Positions 41,452-49,902 of a stretch of 64,000 bases of DNA are shown piece by piece. The stretch is from Desulfuromonadales bacterium (lineage in GTDB: Bacteria; Desulfobacterota; Desulfuromonadia; Desulfuromonadales; BM103). The first letter of the stretch is position 1, and every line of letters starts with the position of its first letter. The stretch is from the NCBI GenBank assembly GCA_014860225.1, contig JACZKE010000060.1, positions 298,475 to 362,474 on the forward strand. Direction: 5' to 3'. The notes under the pieces are model-generated. The model saw only the letters and a program-made list of their open reading frames with translations, made no database searches and was not told where the DNA came from. The position numbers were made by a program, and so were the translations under genes.

Positions 41452-41480
41452 TTGACAATTACTCAAGTTTTCTGTTTTAT
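41452..41480 (+). promoter_or_regulatory. Promoter of the leuA T-box transcript
   Basis: TTGACA at 41452-41457, a 17-base spacer and TTTTAT at 41475-41480. Transcription would start near 41487, at the beginning of the T-box leader. Confidence 0.6.
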
Positions 41481-41486
41481 TGAATA

Positions 41487-41740
41487 AAGTTTAAGAAAAG
41501 CGTAGAAGAGGAAGAGTAAGGTCTGACGCTGTCACAGAGAGCCGGTGGTGCTGCAAACCGGTACAGACAGGACCTGAAACTGGCCTTGGAGCTGCGGACG
41601 TCAAAGGGCTCTTGCTCGAGTAATTTCCGTCGTATGCCTGCGTAAAAGGCGAATTAAGGGTTTCGTTGCGACGAGGCCAAACAGGGTGGTACCGCGAAGC
41701 TTAGCTCTCGCCCCTGATCGGGGTGGGAGTTTTTTATTTT
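41487..41740 (+). ncRNA. T-box leader (leucine-type) upstream of leuA
   Basis: The invariant T-box AGGGTGGTACCGCG is at 41683-41696, followed by a terminator stem (41704-41730, loop around TGAT) and a T tract at 41730-41740. Stem I is visible: AGGTC near 41518 pairs with GACCT at 41571-41575, and CTGTC pairs with GACAG, with GAGTAA before and GAAACTGG after as the specifier region. CTG at 41580-41582 is the probable specifier, a leucine codon in keeping with leuA. Uncharged tRNA-Leu bound here would form the antiterminator and allow leuA transcription. Specifier placement is by eye. Confidence 0.92.
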
Positions 41741-41811
41741 TGTCTGTACTCACGTAAAAAAGCTGGATGCAGGGTTGACAACATGCTGAATTCTTGAAAG
41801 GGGGTGGTTCT

Positions 41812-41892
41812 ATGGAATCCGACCTGAGTGATCTAAATCGATTGAGAACAATGGAGAGGGGCGCTCTGGAACTGACCCCTGTTAGAGATTGA
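41812..41892 (+). CDS. Small ORF between the T-box terminator and leuA (26 residues)
   Basis: An ATG at 41812 preceded by AAAGGGGGTGG opens a 26-codon frame ending at TGA 41890, 24 bases before leuA. The product is acidic at the start and leucine-rich (MESDLSDLNRL.. ending LELTPVRD), with five Leu codons. It matches nothing I recognise. It lies downstream of the T-box terminator, so it is translated only when leuA is transcribed. It may couple translation into leuA or be a real microprotein; the good ribosome site is the main evidence. Confidence 0.5.
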   Translation: MESDLSDLNRLRTMERGALELTPVRD

Positions 41893-41916
41893 TACGAGAT
41901 GGCAGAGGAGATAATT

Positions 41917-43455
41917 ATGGACAAGCTGAAGACCATTAAGATTTTTGATACGACTTTGCGTGACGGTGAGCAATCCCCCGGCGCCAGTATGAATATCGAA
42001 GAGAAATTGCGCATAGCCAGTCAACTGGAGAAACTTAACGTTGATGTAATAGAAGCGGGTTTCCCGATTGCTTCAGACGGAGACTTTGAATCAGTCAAGA
42101 AGATTGCCCAGATGATCAAGGGACCTGAGATAGCGGGCCTCTGCCGTGCCAGTGTCATGGATATCGATCGTGCATGGGAAGCGCTGAAATACGCCGGCGA
42201 ACGTGGCCGCATCCACACGTTCATTGCCACTTCGGATATTCACATGGAGCGCAAACTTCAGATGTCGCCGGCCAAAGTACTGGAAACGGCTGTCAAGGCC
42301 GTCAAGCATGCGGCCGCATATACTGCTAATGTAGAGTTCTCTTGTGAGGACGCCGTACGTACCCGCCTGGATTTCCTTGCTGAGATGGTTGAGGCCGTTA
42401 TTGATGCCGGGGCGACAACTGTCAATATCCCGGATACGGTCGGGTATGCAATTCCCTTTGAGTTTTTCAACATTATCAAACATTTAAAAGACAATGTGCC
42501 GAATATTGAGAAGGCGGTTTTGTCAGTCCATTGTCACAACGATCTCGGGCTTGCAGTAGCAAACTCCCTGGCTGCTATTCAAGCTGGTGCGGGACAGGTC
42601 GAATGCACCATTAACGGCATCGGTGAACGTGCCGGCAACTGTTCCCTCGAGGAAGTTGTCATGGCCTTGCGGACGCGGCGAGATATCCTGCCGTATGAAA
42701 ACAATATCAAAACTGAGCACATTTATGCTGCCAGCAGGTTGCTCTCGACCATTACCGGAATTGTTGTGCAACCGAACAAGGCGATTGTAGGTGCCAATGC
42801 TTTCGCCCATGAAGCAGGCATTCATCAGCATGGTGTGATGATGGACAAGGAAACTTATGAGATCATGACTCCCGAGTCGATAGGTCTTAACACCAACAAA
42901 TTGGTGCTCGGCAAGCATTCCGGTCGCCATGCATTTGTCGCCCGACTTAACGAGCTTGGCTATGATCTGCCCAAGCAAGATGTTGAAAAAGCCTTTGTTC
43001 GCTTCAAGTCCCTGGCTGACAGGAAGAAAGAGATCTTTGACGAGGACCTCGATGCTATTGTCGCCGATGAAATAATTCGTGTTCCTGAGACCGTCAAGCT
43101 CAAACAGATGAACGTCTCATCCGGATCCTTTGTCGCACCGACCGCCACTGTCGAGCTTGAAATCAAAGGCAAGCTCAAAAGGACTGCCATTATAGGCGAT
43201 GGCCCGGTCGATGCAACGTTCAAGGCAATCAAGAAATTAACCGGACTGCAACCGCGTCTGGTTAATTTCTCTATCGGGTCAATCACCGGCGGGACCGATG
43301 CGCTCGGCGAATGTACTGTGCGACTCGAGTATGAGGGGCACGAGGTTATTGGCCAGGGTGCTCACTCTGATATTATAGTCGCCAGCGCCAAGGCGTATAT
43401 CAATGCAATCAACAAGGCTTTGGATTTCTCCCAGCGCACCAAGGTAAGAATCTGA
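41917..43455 (+). CDS. leuA: 2-isopropylmalate synthase
   Basis: LeuA condenses acetyl-CoA with 2-ketoisovalerate, the first leucine-specific step, and is normally inhibited by leucine. The 512-residue protein has [12 protein letters not shown] near the N terminus, [16 protein letters not shown] and NGIGERAGN in the HMGL barrel, and the C-terminal regulatory LeuA dimer domain (about 395-510). ATG 41917 is preceded by AGAGGAG at 6 bases; an ATG at 41899 lies before that site. Expression is controlled by the T-box leader. Confidence 0.97.
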   Translation: MDKLKTIKIFDTTLRDGEQSPGASMNIEEKLRIASQLEKLNVDVIEAGFPIASDGDFESVKKIAQMIKGPEIAGLCRASVMDIDRAWEALKYAGERGRIHTFIATSDIHMERKLQMSPAKVLETAVKAVKHAAAYTANVEFSCEDAVRTRLDFLAEMVEAVIDAGATTVNIPDTVGYAIPFEFFNIIKHLKDNVPNIEKAVLSVHCHNDLGLAVANSLAAIQAGAGQVECTINGIGERAGNCSLEEVVMALRTRRDILPYENNIKTEHIYAASRLLSTITGIVVQPNKAIVGANAFAHEAGIHQHGVMMDKETYEIMTPESIGLNTNKLVLGKHSGRHAFVARLNELGYDLPKQDVEKAFVRFKSLADRKKEIFDEDLDAIVADEIIRVPETVKLKQMNVSSGSFVAPTATVELEIKGKLKRTAIIGDGPVDATFKAIKKLTGLQPRLVNFSIGSITGGTDALGECTVRLEYEGHEVIGQGAHSDIIVASAKAYINAINKALDFSQRTKVRI

Positions 43456-43469
43456 TCTGTTCTGACTCT

Positions 43470-43499
43470 GCCGGCAGGGAACCCTGCCGGCGATTTTTT
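43470..43499 (+). terminator. Terminator after leuA
   Basis: GCCGGCAGGG at 43470-43479 pairs exactly with CCCTGCCGGC at 43482-43491, followed by six T residues. It separates leuA from leuC. Confidence 0.93.
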
Positions 43500-43545
43500 C
43501 GTTAATATACAGAAATATTTTTGATTGACGTTTTGAGGAGTGAAT

Positions 43546-44827
<1,282 letters not shown>

Positions 44828-44829
<2 letters not shown>

Positions 44830-44970
44830 TTTTCGTCTGGAAACGGCCCTTTTCCGCAATCTCTGCGTCAATCGGCGGATTTGATTGTACGGCGTAAAGG
44901 ACTACGCCTCCGCTCAAATCCATGATTTCCTTGACCTTGCGAAAAGCTGCTTGTTTCCAGATCGAAAACT
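44828..44970 (+). repeat. Repeat B, full copy (143-bp palindromic element)
   Basis: AGTTTTCGTCTGGAAAC at the left end (44828-44844) and GTTTCCAGATCGAAAACT at the right end (44953-44970) are inverted repeats differing by a one-base gap. Inside, GGATTTGA/TCAAATCC and GGCGTA/TACGCC pair around the centre, so the entire unit can fold into a long hairpin. A 38-bp end recurs at 2890-2927 and a short end at 49493. It splits leuC from leuD. Confidence 0.88.
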
Positions 44971-45055
44971 GTGCCTATGTTGTCCTGAGTTACCTGATGA
45001 ATACTAACTGGCGCCTTTGTCCATGTGGCGAATGAATCGTTAAGGAGTCCTTTTT

Positions 45056-45592
45056 ATGAAAAAAATATTTGGCGGTCCGGCAATCGTTCTCGACCGTTCC
45101 GATATCAATACCGATGAAATTATACCGGCCAAGTACCTCACTGAGGTCACTAAGGAGGCGCTCAAGCCTTATTGCCTTGAGGATCTCAAGCTTGAAGGCT
45201 TTGATGCCAAGGGAGAAAAGCTTAAAAAAGCCCGCGTGATTATCACTCGCGAGAACTTCGGTTGCGGCTCTTCACGCGAACATGCTCCGTGGGTTTTCGA
45301 AGTCAATGATATTCACACCGTTATCGCAGAGAGTTATGCACGGATTTTCCGTCAAAACATGTTCAACTGCGGCATGCTGGCCATTGAACTACCCAAAGCA
45401 GACATTGATGCTCTGATAGCTTTTGAAAAAGAGGCGAAAAGTGATATGGACCTCCAGGTGAAGCTTCAGGAGCAACAGCTCATTGCTCGCAGCAATGGTC
45501 GAGAAGAGTCTTTCAACTTTGATATCAGCCTCTTTGATAAAGCACTTGTAGAGGCTGGCGGCTGGGTAGAGTACGCTGACGCTCGCTACTGA
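45056..45592 (+). CDS. leuD: 3-isopropylmalate dehydratase small subunit
   Basis: LeuD is the swivelling small subunit of isopropylmalate isomerase. The 178-residue protein has DRSDINTDEIIPAKY near the N terminus and the substrate-binding FGCGSSREHAPW. Length fits the HacB-like type that pairs with the short LeuC. AAGGAG lies 8 bases upstream of the ATG. leuB does not follow, unlike in most relatives; a putative sRNA and a helicase come next. Confidence 0.95.
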   Translation: MKKIFGGPAIVLDRSDINTDEIIPAKYLTEVTKEALKPYCLEDLKLEGFDAKGEKLKKARVIITRENFGCGSSREHAPWVFEVNDIHTVIAESYARIFRQNMFNCGMLAIELPKADIDALIAFEKEAKSDMDLQVKLQEQQLIARSNGREESFNFDISLFDKALVEAGGWVEYADARY

Positions 45593-45684
45593 TTTTAGGA
45601 ATACCCCAGAGGCTTGTCAGGGCAGGTTATGGCGCCACTGCACGGTCATCAAGAAGACTTTGTCATGCCTGTTACTGCTTCTGC

Positions 45685-45714
45685 TTGACATTAAACAGGG
45701 AACGCGGCTATTAT
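45685..45714 (+). promoter_or_regulatory. Strong sigma-70 promoter upstream of the helicase leader
   Basis: TTGACA at 45685-45690, an 18-base spacer and TATTAT at 45709-45714. The -35 box is perfect and the -10 box differs from consensus at one position, among the best promoters in the window. Confidence 0.75.
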
Positions 45715-45720
45715 TGCGAT

Positions 45721-45821
45721 GTTGTCAGTAAAGGTTAGACTTGTTCACCAGACAACTTTAAGCTGTTCTAGGATCATCACGAAGATATCGTAACGCCCCG
45801 GACTGTTTCGGGGCGTTTTTT
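45721..45821 (+). ncRNA. Candidate small RNA or attenuated leader of the DEAD-box helicase gene
   Basis: Between the promoter and terminator lie about 100 bases with no ORF. GTTGTC near 45720 and GACAAC near 45755 can pair, and the terminator CGCCCCG/CGGGGCG (45794-45815) with six T residues ends the unit. It is either an independent sRNA or a leader that must be read through to express the helicase downstream, as no other promoter is visible. Confidence 0.55.
45794..45821 (+). terminator. Intrinsic terminator upstream of the helicase gene
   Basis: CGCCCCG at 45794-45800 and CGGGGCG at 45809-45815 form a perfect 7-bp stem followed by T6. Confidence 0.9.
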
Positions 45822-45915
45822 ATGCGCTGGATTAAGCGCACTGAGCCCGTCGACGATGTCCCGCTTGCCTAACACGGCCCACCTCATTCAAGACGAGTTC
45901 GAAATAAAGGAGTTT

Positions 45916-47235
45916 ATGCAGTTCACTGATTTTAATTTTCACCCCAAGGTCACTACCGGTGTTATGGCGGCTGGCTACGTTACACCGACCCCGATTCAGG
46001 CCCAGGCGATCCCGACGGTCCTTGTGGGTCGCGACGTCATGGGCTTGGCACAGACTGGTACCGGCAAAACCGCTGCGTTCGCCCTGCCTATCTTGCATCG
46101 CCTGATGAACGGCAGTCGCGGACATGTCCGCGCCCTGGTCGTTGCCCCGACTCGCGAGTTGGCCGAACAGATCCATGCTGCAATCGGCAGCCTGGGGCAG
46201 GCAACAGGCCTGCGCTGCGTCACCATTTACGGCGGGGTCAGCATCAATCCGCAGATCGCCCGTCTCAGGCAGGGTGTCGAAATTGTCGTCGCCTGTCCCG
46301 GACGACTGCTCGATCATATTAAACAGAGAACCATTGATCTCAGCCATGTTGAGGTGCTGGTGCTCGATGAAGCCGACCAGATGTTTGATATGGGCTTCCT
46401 GCCAGATATCCGACGTCTGCTCAAGCACTTGCCGGCGCAACGTCAAACCCTGCTTTTCTCGGCCACCATGCCTCAAGAGATTCGCAGTCTGGCTAAAGAG
46501 GTGCTGCGAGACCCGGAGACGGTGCAGATCGATCTTGTGGCTCCAGCGGTCACGGTCAGCCATGCTCTCTATCCGGTCGACGAAGCCCGCAAGACCGATT
46601 TGCTGCTCGCTCTCCTGGAGCATACCGACACCGGTTCGGTGCTGGTTTTCACCCGCACCAAACATCGTGCCAAGCGTCTGGGCGAGAAGCTTGTGAAGGA
46701 TGGCTACAAAGCCGCCTCACTGCAGGGCAACCTGTCACAGAACCGTCGCCAGGCAGCACTGGACGGTTTCCGTGACGGTAGTCACCAGATCCTGGTTGCT
46801 ACCGATATTGCAGCTCGCGGTATCGACGTCAGCCAGGTCTCCCATGTTATCAACTTTGACATGCCCAATACTGCTGAAGCGTACATCCACCGCATCGGCC
46901 GGACCGGTCGTGCCACCCGCAGCGGTGACGCTTTTACCCTTGTGACTATCGCTGACAGAGCGATGGAACGGGCTATTGAACGGACCCTCGGTCGCCCCAT
47001 TGAGCGCCGTGCACTTGAGGGGTTTGCGCTTCCTACGGATACCGCCGCATCGTTAACCCCGTCCCCTGGAAAAACCCATCGCAACAGCCGTGGTTGCCAG
47101 TCGACAGGAAAACGTGATTACGCGAACGCGTCGGCAGGAAAACCAGCCTCTGATCGGTCAAAAAGCTCTCGTGGCAATCGGCGCTTCCCAGGGCGGACAT
47201 CCAAGCCTGCGGCAGTTTCTTCAGCTGGTCAATAG
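45916..47235 (+). CDS. DEAD-box ATP-dependent RNA helicase (RhlE-like)
   Basis: The 439-residue protein unwinds short RNA duplexes, commonly in ribosome assembly or cold adaptation. It shows the Q motif GYVTPTPIQAQAIP, motif I AQTGTGKT, PTRELA, the DEAD box VLDEADQMFDMGF, SAT, and motif VI HRIGRTGR. The C-terminal 70 residues are basic and low in complexity, as in RhlE. ATG 45916 follows AAGGAG by 3-4 bases; 20 codons upstream to ATG 45856 are optional. Its leader contains a terminator, suggesting conditional expression. Confidence 0.95.
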   Translation: MQFTDFNFHPKVTTGVMAAGYVTPTPIQAQAIPTVLVGRDVMGLAQTGTGKTAAFALPILHRLMNGSRGHVRALVVAPTRELAEQIHAAIGSLGQATGLRCVTIYGGVSINPQIARLRQGVEIVVACPGRLLDHIKQRTIDLSHVEVLVLDEADQMFDMGFLPDIRRLLKHLPAQRQTLLFSATMPQEIRSLAKEVLRDPETVQIDLVAPAVTVSHALYPVDEARKTDLLLALLEHTDTGSVLVFTRTKHRAKRLGEKLVKDGYKAASLQGNLSQNRRQAALDGFRDGSHQILVATDIAARGIDVSQVSHVINFDMPNTAEAYIHRIGRTGRATRSGDAFTLVTIADRAMERAIERTLGRPIERRALEGFALPTDTAASLTPSPGKTHRNSRGCQSTGKRDYANASAGKPASDRSKSSRGNRRFPGRTSKPAAVSSAGQ

Positions 47236-47280
47236 ACTGTTTGAGCCCGTATCAAGTAACAGTACTAATTAATTGAGCAA

Positions 47281-47315
47281 ACAGTTAAGGACGGCACTTT
47301 GCCGTCCTTAACTGT
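47281..47315. terminator. 16-bp perfect hairpin after the helicase gene
   Basis: The arms ACAGTTAAGGACGGCA and TGCCGTCCTTAACTGT match at all 16 positions around a three-base loop. There is no T tract on the plus strand, so it may act as an mRNA end stabiliser or protein site as much as a terminator. Confidence 0.65.
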
Positions 47316-47480
47316 CTCAGGATATGCAAGGTGCTGTTGCCTTGACACTGGTAGTACAGAACATGTTTATTGGTAATTTCAAAGATCCGGTTCGCTTAAA
47401 CAACCAGGAGTAAAGTTTTGAGGCATGTTGATACATTTTGGGTTTCTGCTGAAATACCGTTTTTAGTATGTATTTAAACC

Positions 47481-47510
47481 TTGCTTTCCAAAGACGGGTC
47501 ATGTTATGAT
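47481..47510 (+). promoter_or_regulatory. Putative promoter of the cold-shock gene
   Basis: TTGCTT at 47481-47486 and TATGAT at 47505-47510 have an 18-base spacer. The leader to the csp start would be about 155 bases, similar to cold-shock mRNAs elsewhere. Confidence 0.5.
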
Positions 47511-47580
47511 CTTTTTACTTAAGAAAGTTTGTGTAAGTTTTTGCCGCTCTTCAGTTTGACAAAGTGTCAACATGGATCAA

Positions 47581-47617
47581 AACACGCAGACCCACAAGGG
47601 CTGTGTGTTTTTTATTT
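47581..47617 (+). terminator. Intrinsic terminator inside the cold-shock leader
   Basis: AACACGCAGACCC and GGGCTGTGTGTT form 12 pairs (one wobble, one bulged A) around the loop ACAA, followed by a run TTTTTTATTTT. It sits 55 bases before the csp start with no promoter visible in between. Confidence 0.75.
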
Positions 47618-47672
47618 TGGGCGACCAGGATTTGCACACCAAAAAGTTCCTAAAGGGAACATGGAGAAAAAA

Positions 47673-47873
47673 ATGGCTGAAGGTACAGTGAAGTGGTTTA
47701 ATGATGCAAAGGGATTTGGTTTTATCGAGCAGGACAATGGACCTGATGTTTTTGTTCATTTTTCCGAAGTACAAGGAGACGGCTTTAAGTCTCTCGCAGA
47801 GGGAGACCGCGTGAGTTTTGACGTCACCCAGGGTCAGAAAGGCCCTCAGTCGTCTAATGTGCGCAAGATTTAA
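47673..47873 (+). CDS. Cold-shock protein (CspA family)
   Basis: A 66-residue single cold-shock domain: [19 protein letters not shown] with RNP1 (KGFGFI) and RNP2 (VFVHF) present. It binds single-stranded RNA and DNA and melts secondary structure; several family members act as transcription antiterminators. ATG 47673 has GGAG 6 bases upstream; ATG 47661 would add four residues. The gene has a long leader and its own terminator, so it is monocistronic. Confidence 0.96.
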   Translation: MAEGTVKWFNDAKGFGFIEQDNGPDVFVHFSEVQGDGFKSLAEGDRVSFDVTQGQKGPQSSNVRKI

Positions 47874-47894
47874 CTAAAATTCGCATACATTCGC

Positions 47895-47930
47895 AAAAGA
47901 GCCCCGCGGATTCTCGTGGGGCTCTTTTTT
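47895..47930 (+). terminator. Terminator after the cold-shock gene
   Basis: AAAAGAGCCCC at 47895-47905 pairs with GGGGCTCTTTT starting at 47918, with a T run on the 3' side. Confidence 0.92.
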
Positions 47931-48009
47931 CTAACTGTAGTCTGTCCGCTAAATTCGGTAGCTGTTTTTATGCCTGAAGATAAGCGAAGCCTCAACTTCA
48001 AAGGATAAC

Positions 48010-48171
48010 ATGATGGCCAGAAAACCCAATTACGGTTACGAAAAGCGCCAGAAAGAACTCGCCAAAAAAGCCAAAAAAGAAGAAAAGAAAAAAGCTAAAA
48101 TTGCAGAAGATGAGAATAACTCTCAAGGGCCCACAGTGGAGCCCACCCAAGAGTCCCCAACTGAGAATTAA
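48010..48171 (+). CDS. Small lysine-rich hypothetical protein
   Basis: A 53-residue protein with the N terminus ARKPNYGYEKRQKELAKKAK followed by a lysine run and an acidic, Pro/Thr/Glu-rich tail. Similar short proteins with a KPNYxFEKRQRELAK start occur in many Proteobacteria; no function is known to me. AAGGA lies 4 bases before ATG 48010, and a second ATG follows at 48013. The conserved charged helix suggests nucleic acid or ribosome contact, which is only an inference. Confidence 0.8.
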   Translation: MMARKPNYGYEKRQKELAKKAKKEEKKKAKIAEDENNSQGPTVEPTQESPTEN

Positions 48172-48349
48172 CGGGCAAAGTATCCCCTTCGTTTATTCGC
48201 TAGACTCCCACCATACATAATTGACGTTTCATCAAACTGGCCAGGGGAGGTCCTCCGAACATCGGTAACCTTGCTTCCGGTTCTTCTGCAGTCTAATAAT
48301 TACGACATATAAACATTTTTACCCATTTTCATTATGGAAGGAGTCGCCA

Positions 48350-49432
48350 TTGGCCTCTCTGGATTTCGAACTCGAAAAACGCATTTTCAGGAAATATTAT
48401 GATAGCAACAGGCCCCTGTTTGAAGAGGCCAAAAGTGATTATATCCGTGCCATCAACTCATTGATAAAACAGTCCGATGTCGGCGAGGTGACTAAAGTTG
48501 AGGGGCGGGTCAAGGACAAAGAGGAGTGCATCAAAAAATTCCACCGGAAATACCAGAATAAACTTGAAGTCGATGAACAGGTCTACGAGATCAAAGACTT
48601 CCTTTCAGATCTGATCGGCATCCGTATTGTCTGCCTCTATGAAGACCAGATCGCTGTGGTGTCCGAGGTGTTGAAGAGTCATTTCAAGATTATCGATGTC
48701 ACCGACAAAATCGCTGCAATTGAAAGTACAGAGGATTTGTTCGGCTACAAAGGGCTGCACATGGATCTGGCCTCCGACGGTGCGATGGCCGCATTACCTG
48801 AATGCCAGAGCTTTATCGGTTATCCCTTCGAAGTACAGATCAGGTCTTTGATTCAGGATGCCTGGAGTGTGCTGGACCATAAGATAAAATACAAAAAATC
48901 GATTCCCAATGACCTCAAACGCAGGATCAACGTCCTCTCTGCTCTGTTTGAGTTGGCCGATCGGGAATTCAAGGAAATCCGCAACGCTACCGTGGAGTTA
49001 ATGCAGCAGGCAACGGTAGATTCAATCAACGAGTCGCTGGCAGATGATGGTGAAGTGAACTGTGGTACGTCGACGGCGGCCAACGGCAAAACTGTCAATG
49101 CTTTCAATTTCCTGCGGGTAGCAGGCCATTTCTTTAAAGATTTCGAGTTTGAAGATTACAAGGTTGATAACTTTGTCCAGGATATCCTGAAACAGGATAA
49201 TGACTTTAAAAGGTCGGATCTGCACAAAAGCTTGATCGGGAACTTCAAAACGATCAGAGAATATCGCGATGAATTCATGGTGGAAAACCCTGAAAGCGCC
49301 TTCAGTCCCTATACCTCTATCAGGCACTGTTTGTATCTTTATGATCAGAAGACCTTCTGTCGGATTTTATCCAAGGGACCAAGAGATCGCTTTGAAATTT
49401 GGTTGACAAATTCCAGAGCCAGTCACCAGTAA
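48350..49432 (+). CDS. RelA/SpoT-domain nucleotide pyrophosphokinase-like protein with C-terminal extension
   Basis: The 360-residue protein has a RelA/SpoT synthetase domain at about residues 50-185: GRVKDKEECIKKFHRKY, DLIGIRIVC, GYKGLH, and FEVQIRSLIQDAWSVLDHK with the catalytic Glu and His. It lacks the HD hydrolase, TGS and ACT domains of long Rel proteins. A 140-residue C-terminal region (220-360), containing FNFLRVAGHFF and YTSIRHCLYLY, has no obvious counterpart in housekeeping small alarmone synthetases. TTG 48350 is the start, with AAGGAG at 7 bases. It could be a small alarmone synthetase or a toxic synthetase with a fused control domain. Confidence 0.8.
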   Translation: MASLDFELEKRIFRKYYDSNRPLFEEAKSDYIRAINSLIKQSDVGEVTKVEGRVKDKEECIKKFHRKYQNKLEVDEQVYEIKDFLSDLIGIRIVCLYEDQIAVVSEVLKSHFKIIDVTDKIAAIESTEDLFGYKGLHMDLASDGAMAALPECQSFIGYPFEVQIRSLIQDAWSVLDHKIKYKKSIPNDLKRRINVLSALFELADREFKEIRNATVELMQQATVDSINESLADDGEVNCGTSTAANGKTVNAFNFLRVAGHFFKDFEFEDYKVDNFVQDILKQDNDFKRSDLHKSLIGNFKTIREYRDEFMVENPESAFSPYTSIRHCLYLYDQKTFCRILSKGPRDRFEIWLTNSRASHQ

Positions 49433-49492
49433 GGCCAATTCGGAGAGATTACTAAATGGTGTCCACCCGGAAACTCTGGAGAACACAAGCAC

Positions 49493-49511
49493 AGTTTTCG
49501 ATCCGGAAACT
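49493..49511 (+). repeat. Repeat B, short solo end
   Basis: AGTTTTCGATCCGGAAACT matches the reverse complement of the right end of the full repeat B at 17 of 18 compared bases. Similarity stops after GGAAACT. A direct CCGGAAACT occurs 35 bases upstream. Confidence 0.55.
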
Positions 49512-49520
49512 AAATAAAAA

Positions 49521-49551
49521 GGCAGGCTATCCTGTGGGTAAGGTGCCTGCC
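49521..49551 (-). terminator. Terminator between the convergent RelA/SpoT and zinc-ribbon genes
   Basis: GGCAGGC at 49521-49527 pairs with GCCTGCC at 49545-49551. On the minus strand it is followed by TTTTTATTTAG, so it ends the minus-strand operon. Confidence 0.85.
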
Positions 49552-49592
49552 CTATATTTAATGTATCCAGCCAGATCTGAAAACCAGTGCAA

Positions 49593-49805
49593 TTATCCTT
49601 GCCATAGTGTCCATGTCAGATCGTTTCTGTCAGTGCTCTGGGTAAATTTTGAGTTGCATGTCAGGCACTGGTAATCTTGCTCTTCGAAGCCTCTGGGTTT
49701 CTTCCCTTTGAAAATTCGTTGCTCGTCTACTTTGGTTAAGTATTCATGGGGCTTGCCATTGCGTGTTTTCTTTGATTGCTCTTCACACAGTTCGCAAATT
49801 ACCAT
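49593..49805 (-). CDS. Small zinc-ribbon protein
   Basis: A 70-residue protein with two CxxC pairs: CELC at residues 4-7 and CLTC near residue 47-50, separated by a basic middle part (RIFKGKKPRGFEEQDYQ). This is a treble-clef or zinc-ribbon layout. ATG 49805 on the minus strand follows AAAGAGA; the longer frame from 49832 is less likely. It lies 97 bases downstream of another Cys-rich protein on the same strand and shares its terminator. I do not recognise a specific function. Confidence 0.7.
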   Translation of the reverse strand: MVICELCEEQSKKTRNGKPHEYLTKVDEQRIFKGKKPRGFEEQDYQCLTCNSKFTQSTDRNDLTWTLWQG

Positions 49806-49902
49806 TTTTATCTCTTTCAAGTGGGTTGTCACTGGTATATCCCGTGTCTCATCATCCCCGGCAAAAGGTGCGACCGGTTATAGCAGACTTTGGCATGCGG
49901 GT

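Larger units (their letters stand above)
45593..45915 (+). other. Gene-free interval between leuD and the helicase
   Basis: 323 bases without a supportable protein gene. The first 90 show nothing clear. From 45685 there is a promoter, a possible structured RNA and a strong terminator (listed separately), then 94 bases with a small hairpin TGCGCT/AGCGCA and no evident second promoter before the helicase start. Confidence 0.7.
47236..47672 (+). other. Long intergenic leader region before the cold-shock gene
   Basis: 437 bases with no convincing gene. It holds a 16-bp perfect hairpin at 47281, a promoter at 47481-47510, a terminator-type hairpin at 47581-47617, the palindrome TTGACA-AAG-TGTCAA near 47558, and a small hairpin GTTCC/GGAAC near the ribosome site. 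A minus-strand frame at 47317-47502 has no support. Confidence 0.7.

Noticed and set aside
47317..47502. Minus-strand 61-codon frame between the helicase and csp
   Set aside because: No ribosome site, no recognisable product, and it overlaps the csp promoter region.
47938..47951. TAGTCTGTCCGCTA as another repeat A end
   Set aside because: Only 12 of 14 bases with a shift, no further similarity on either side.
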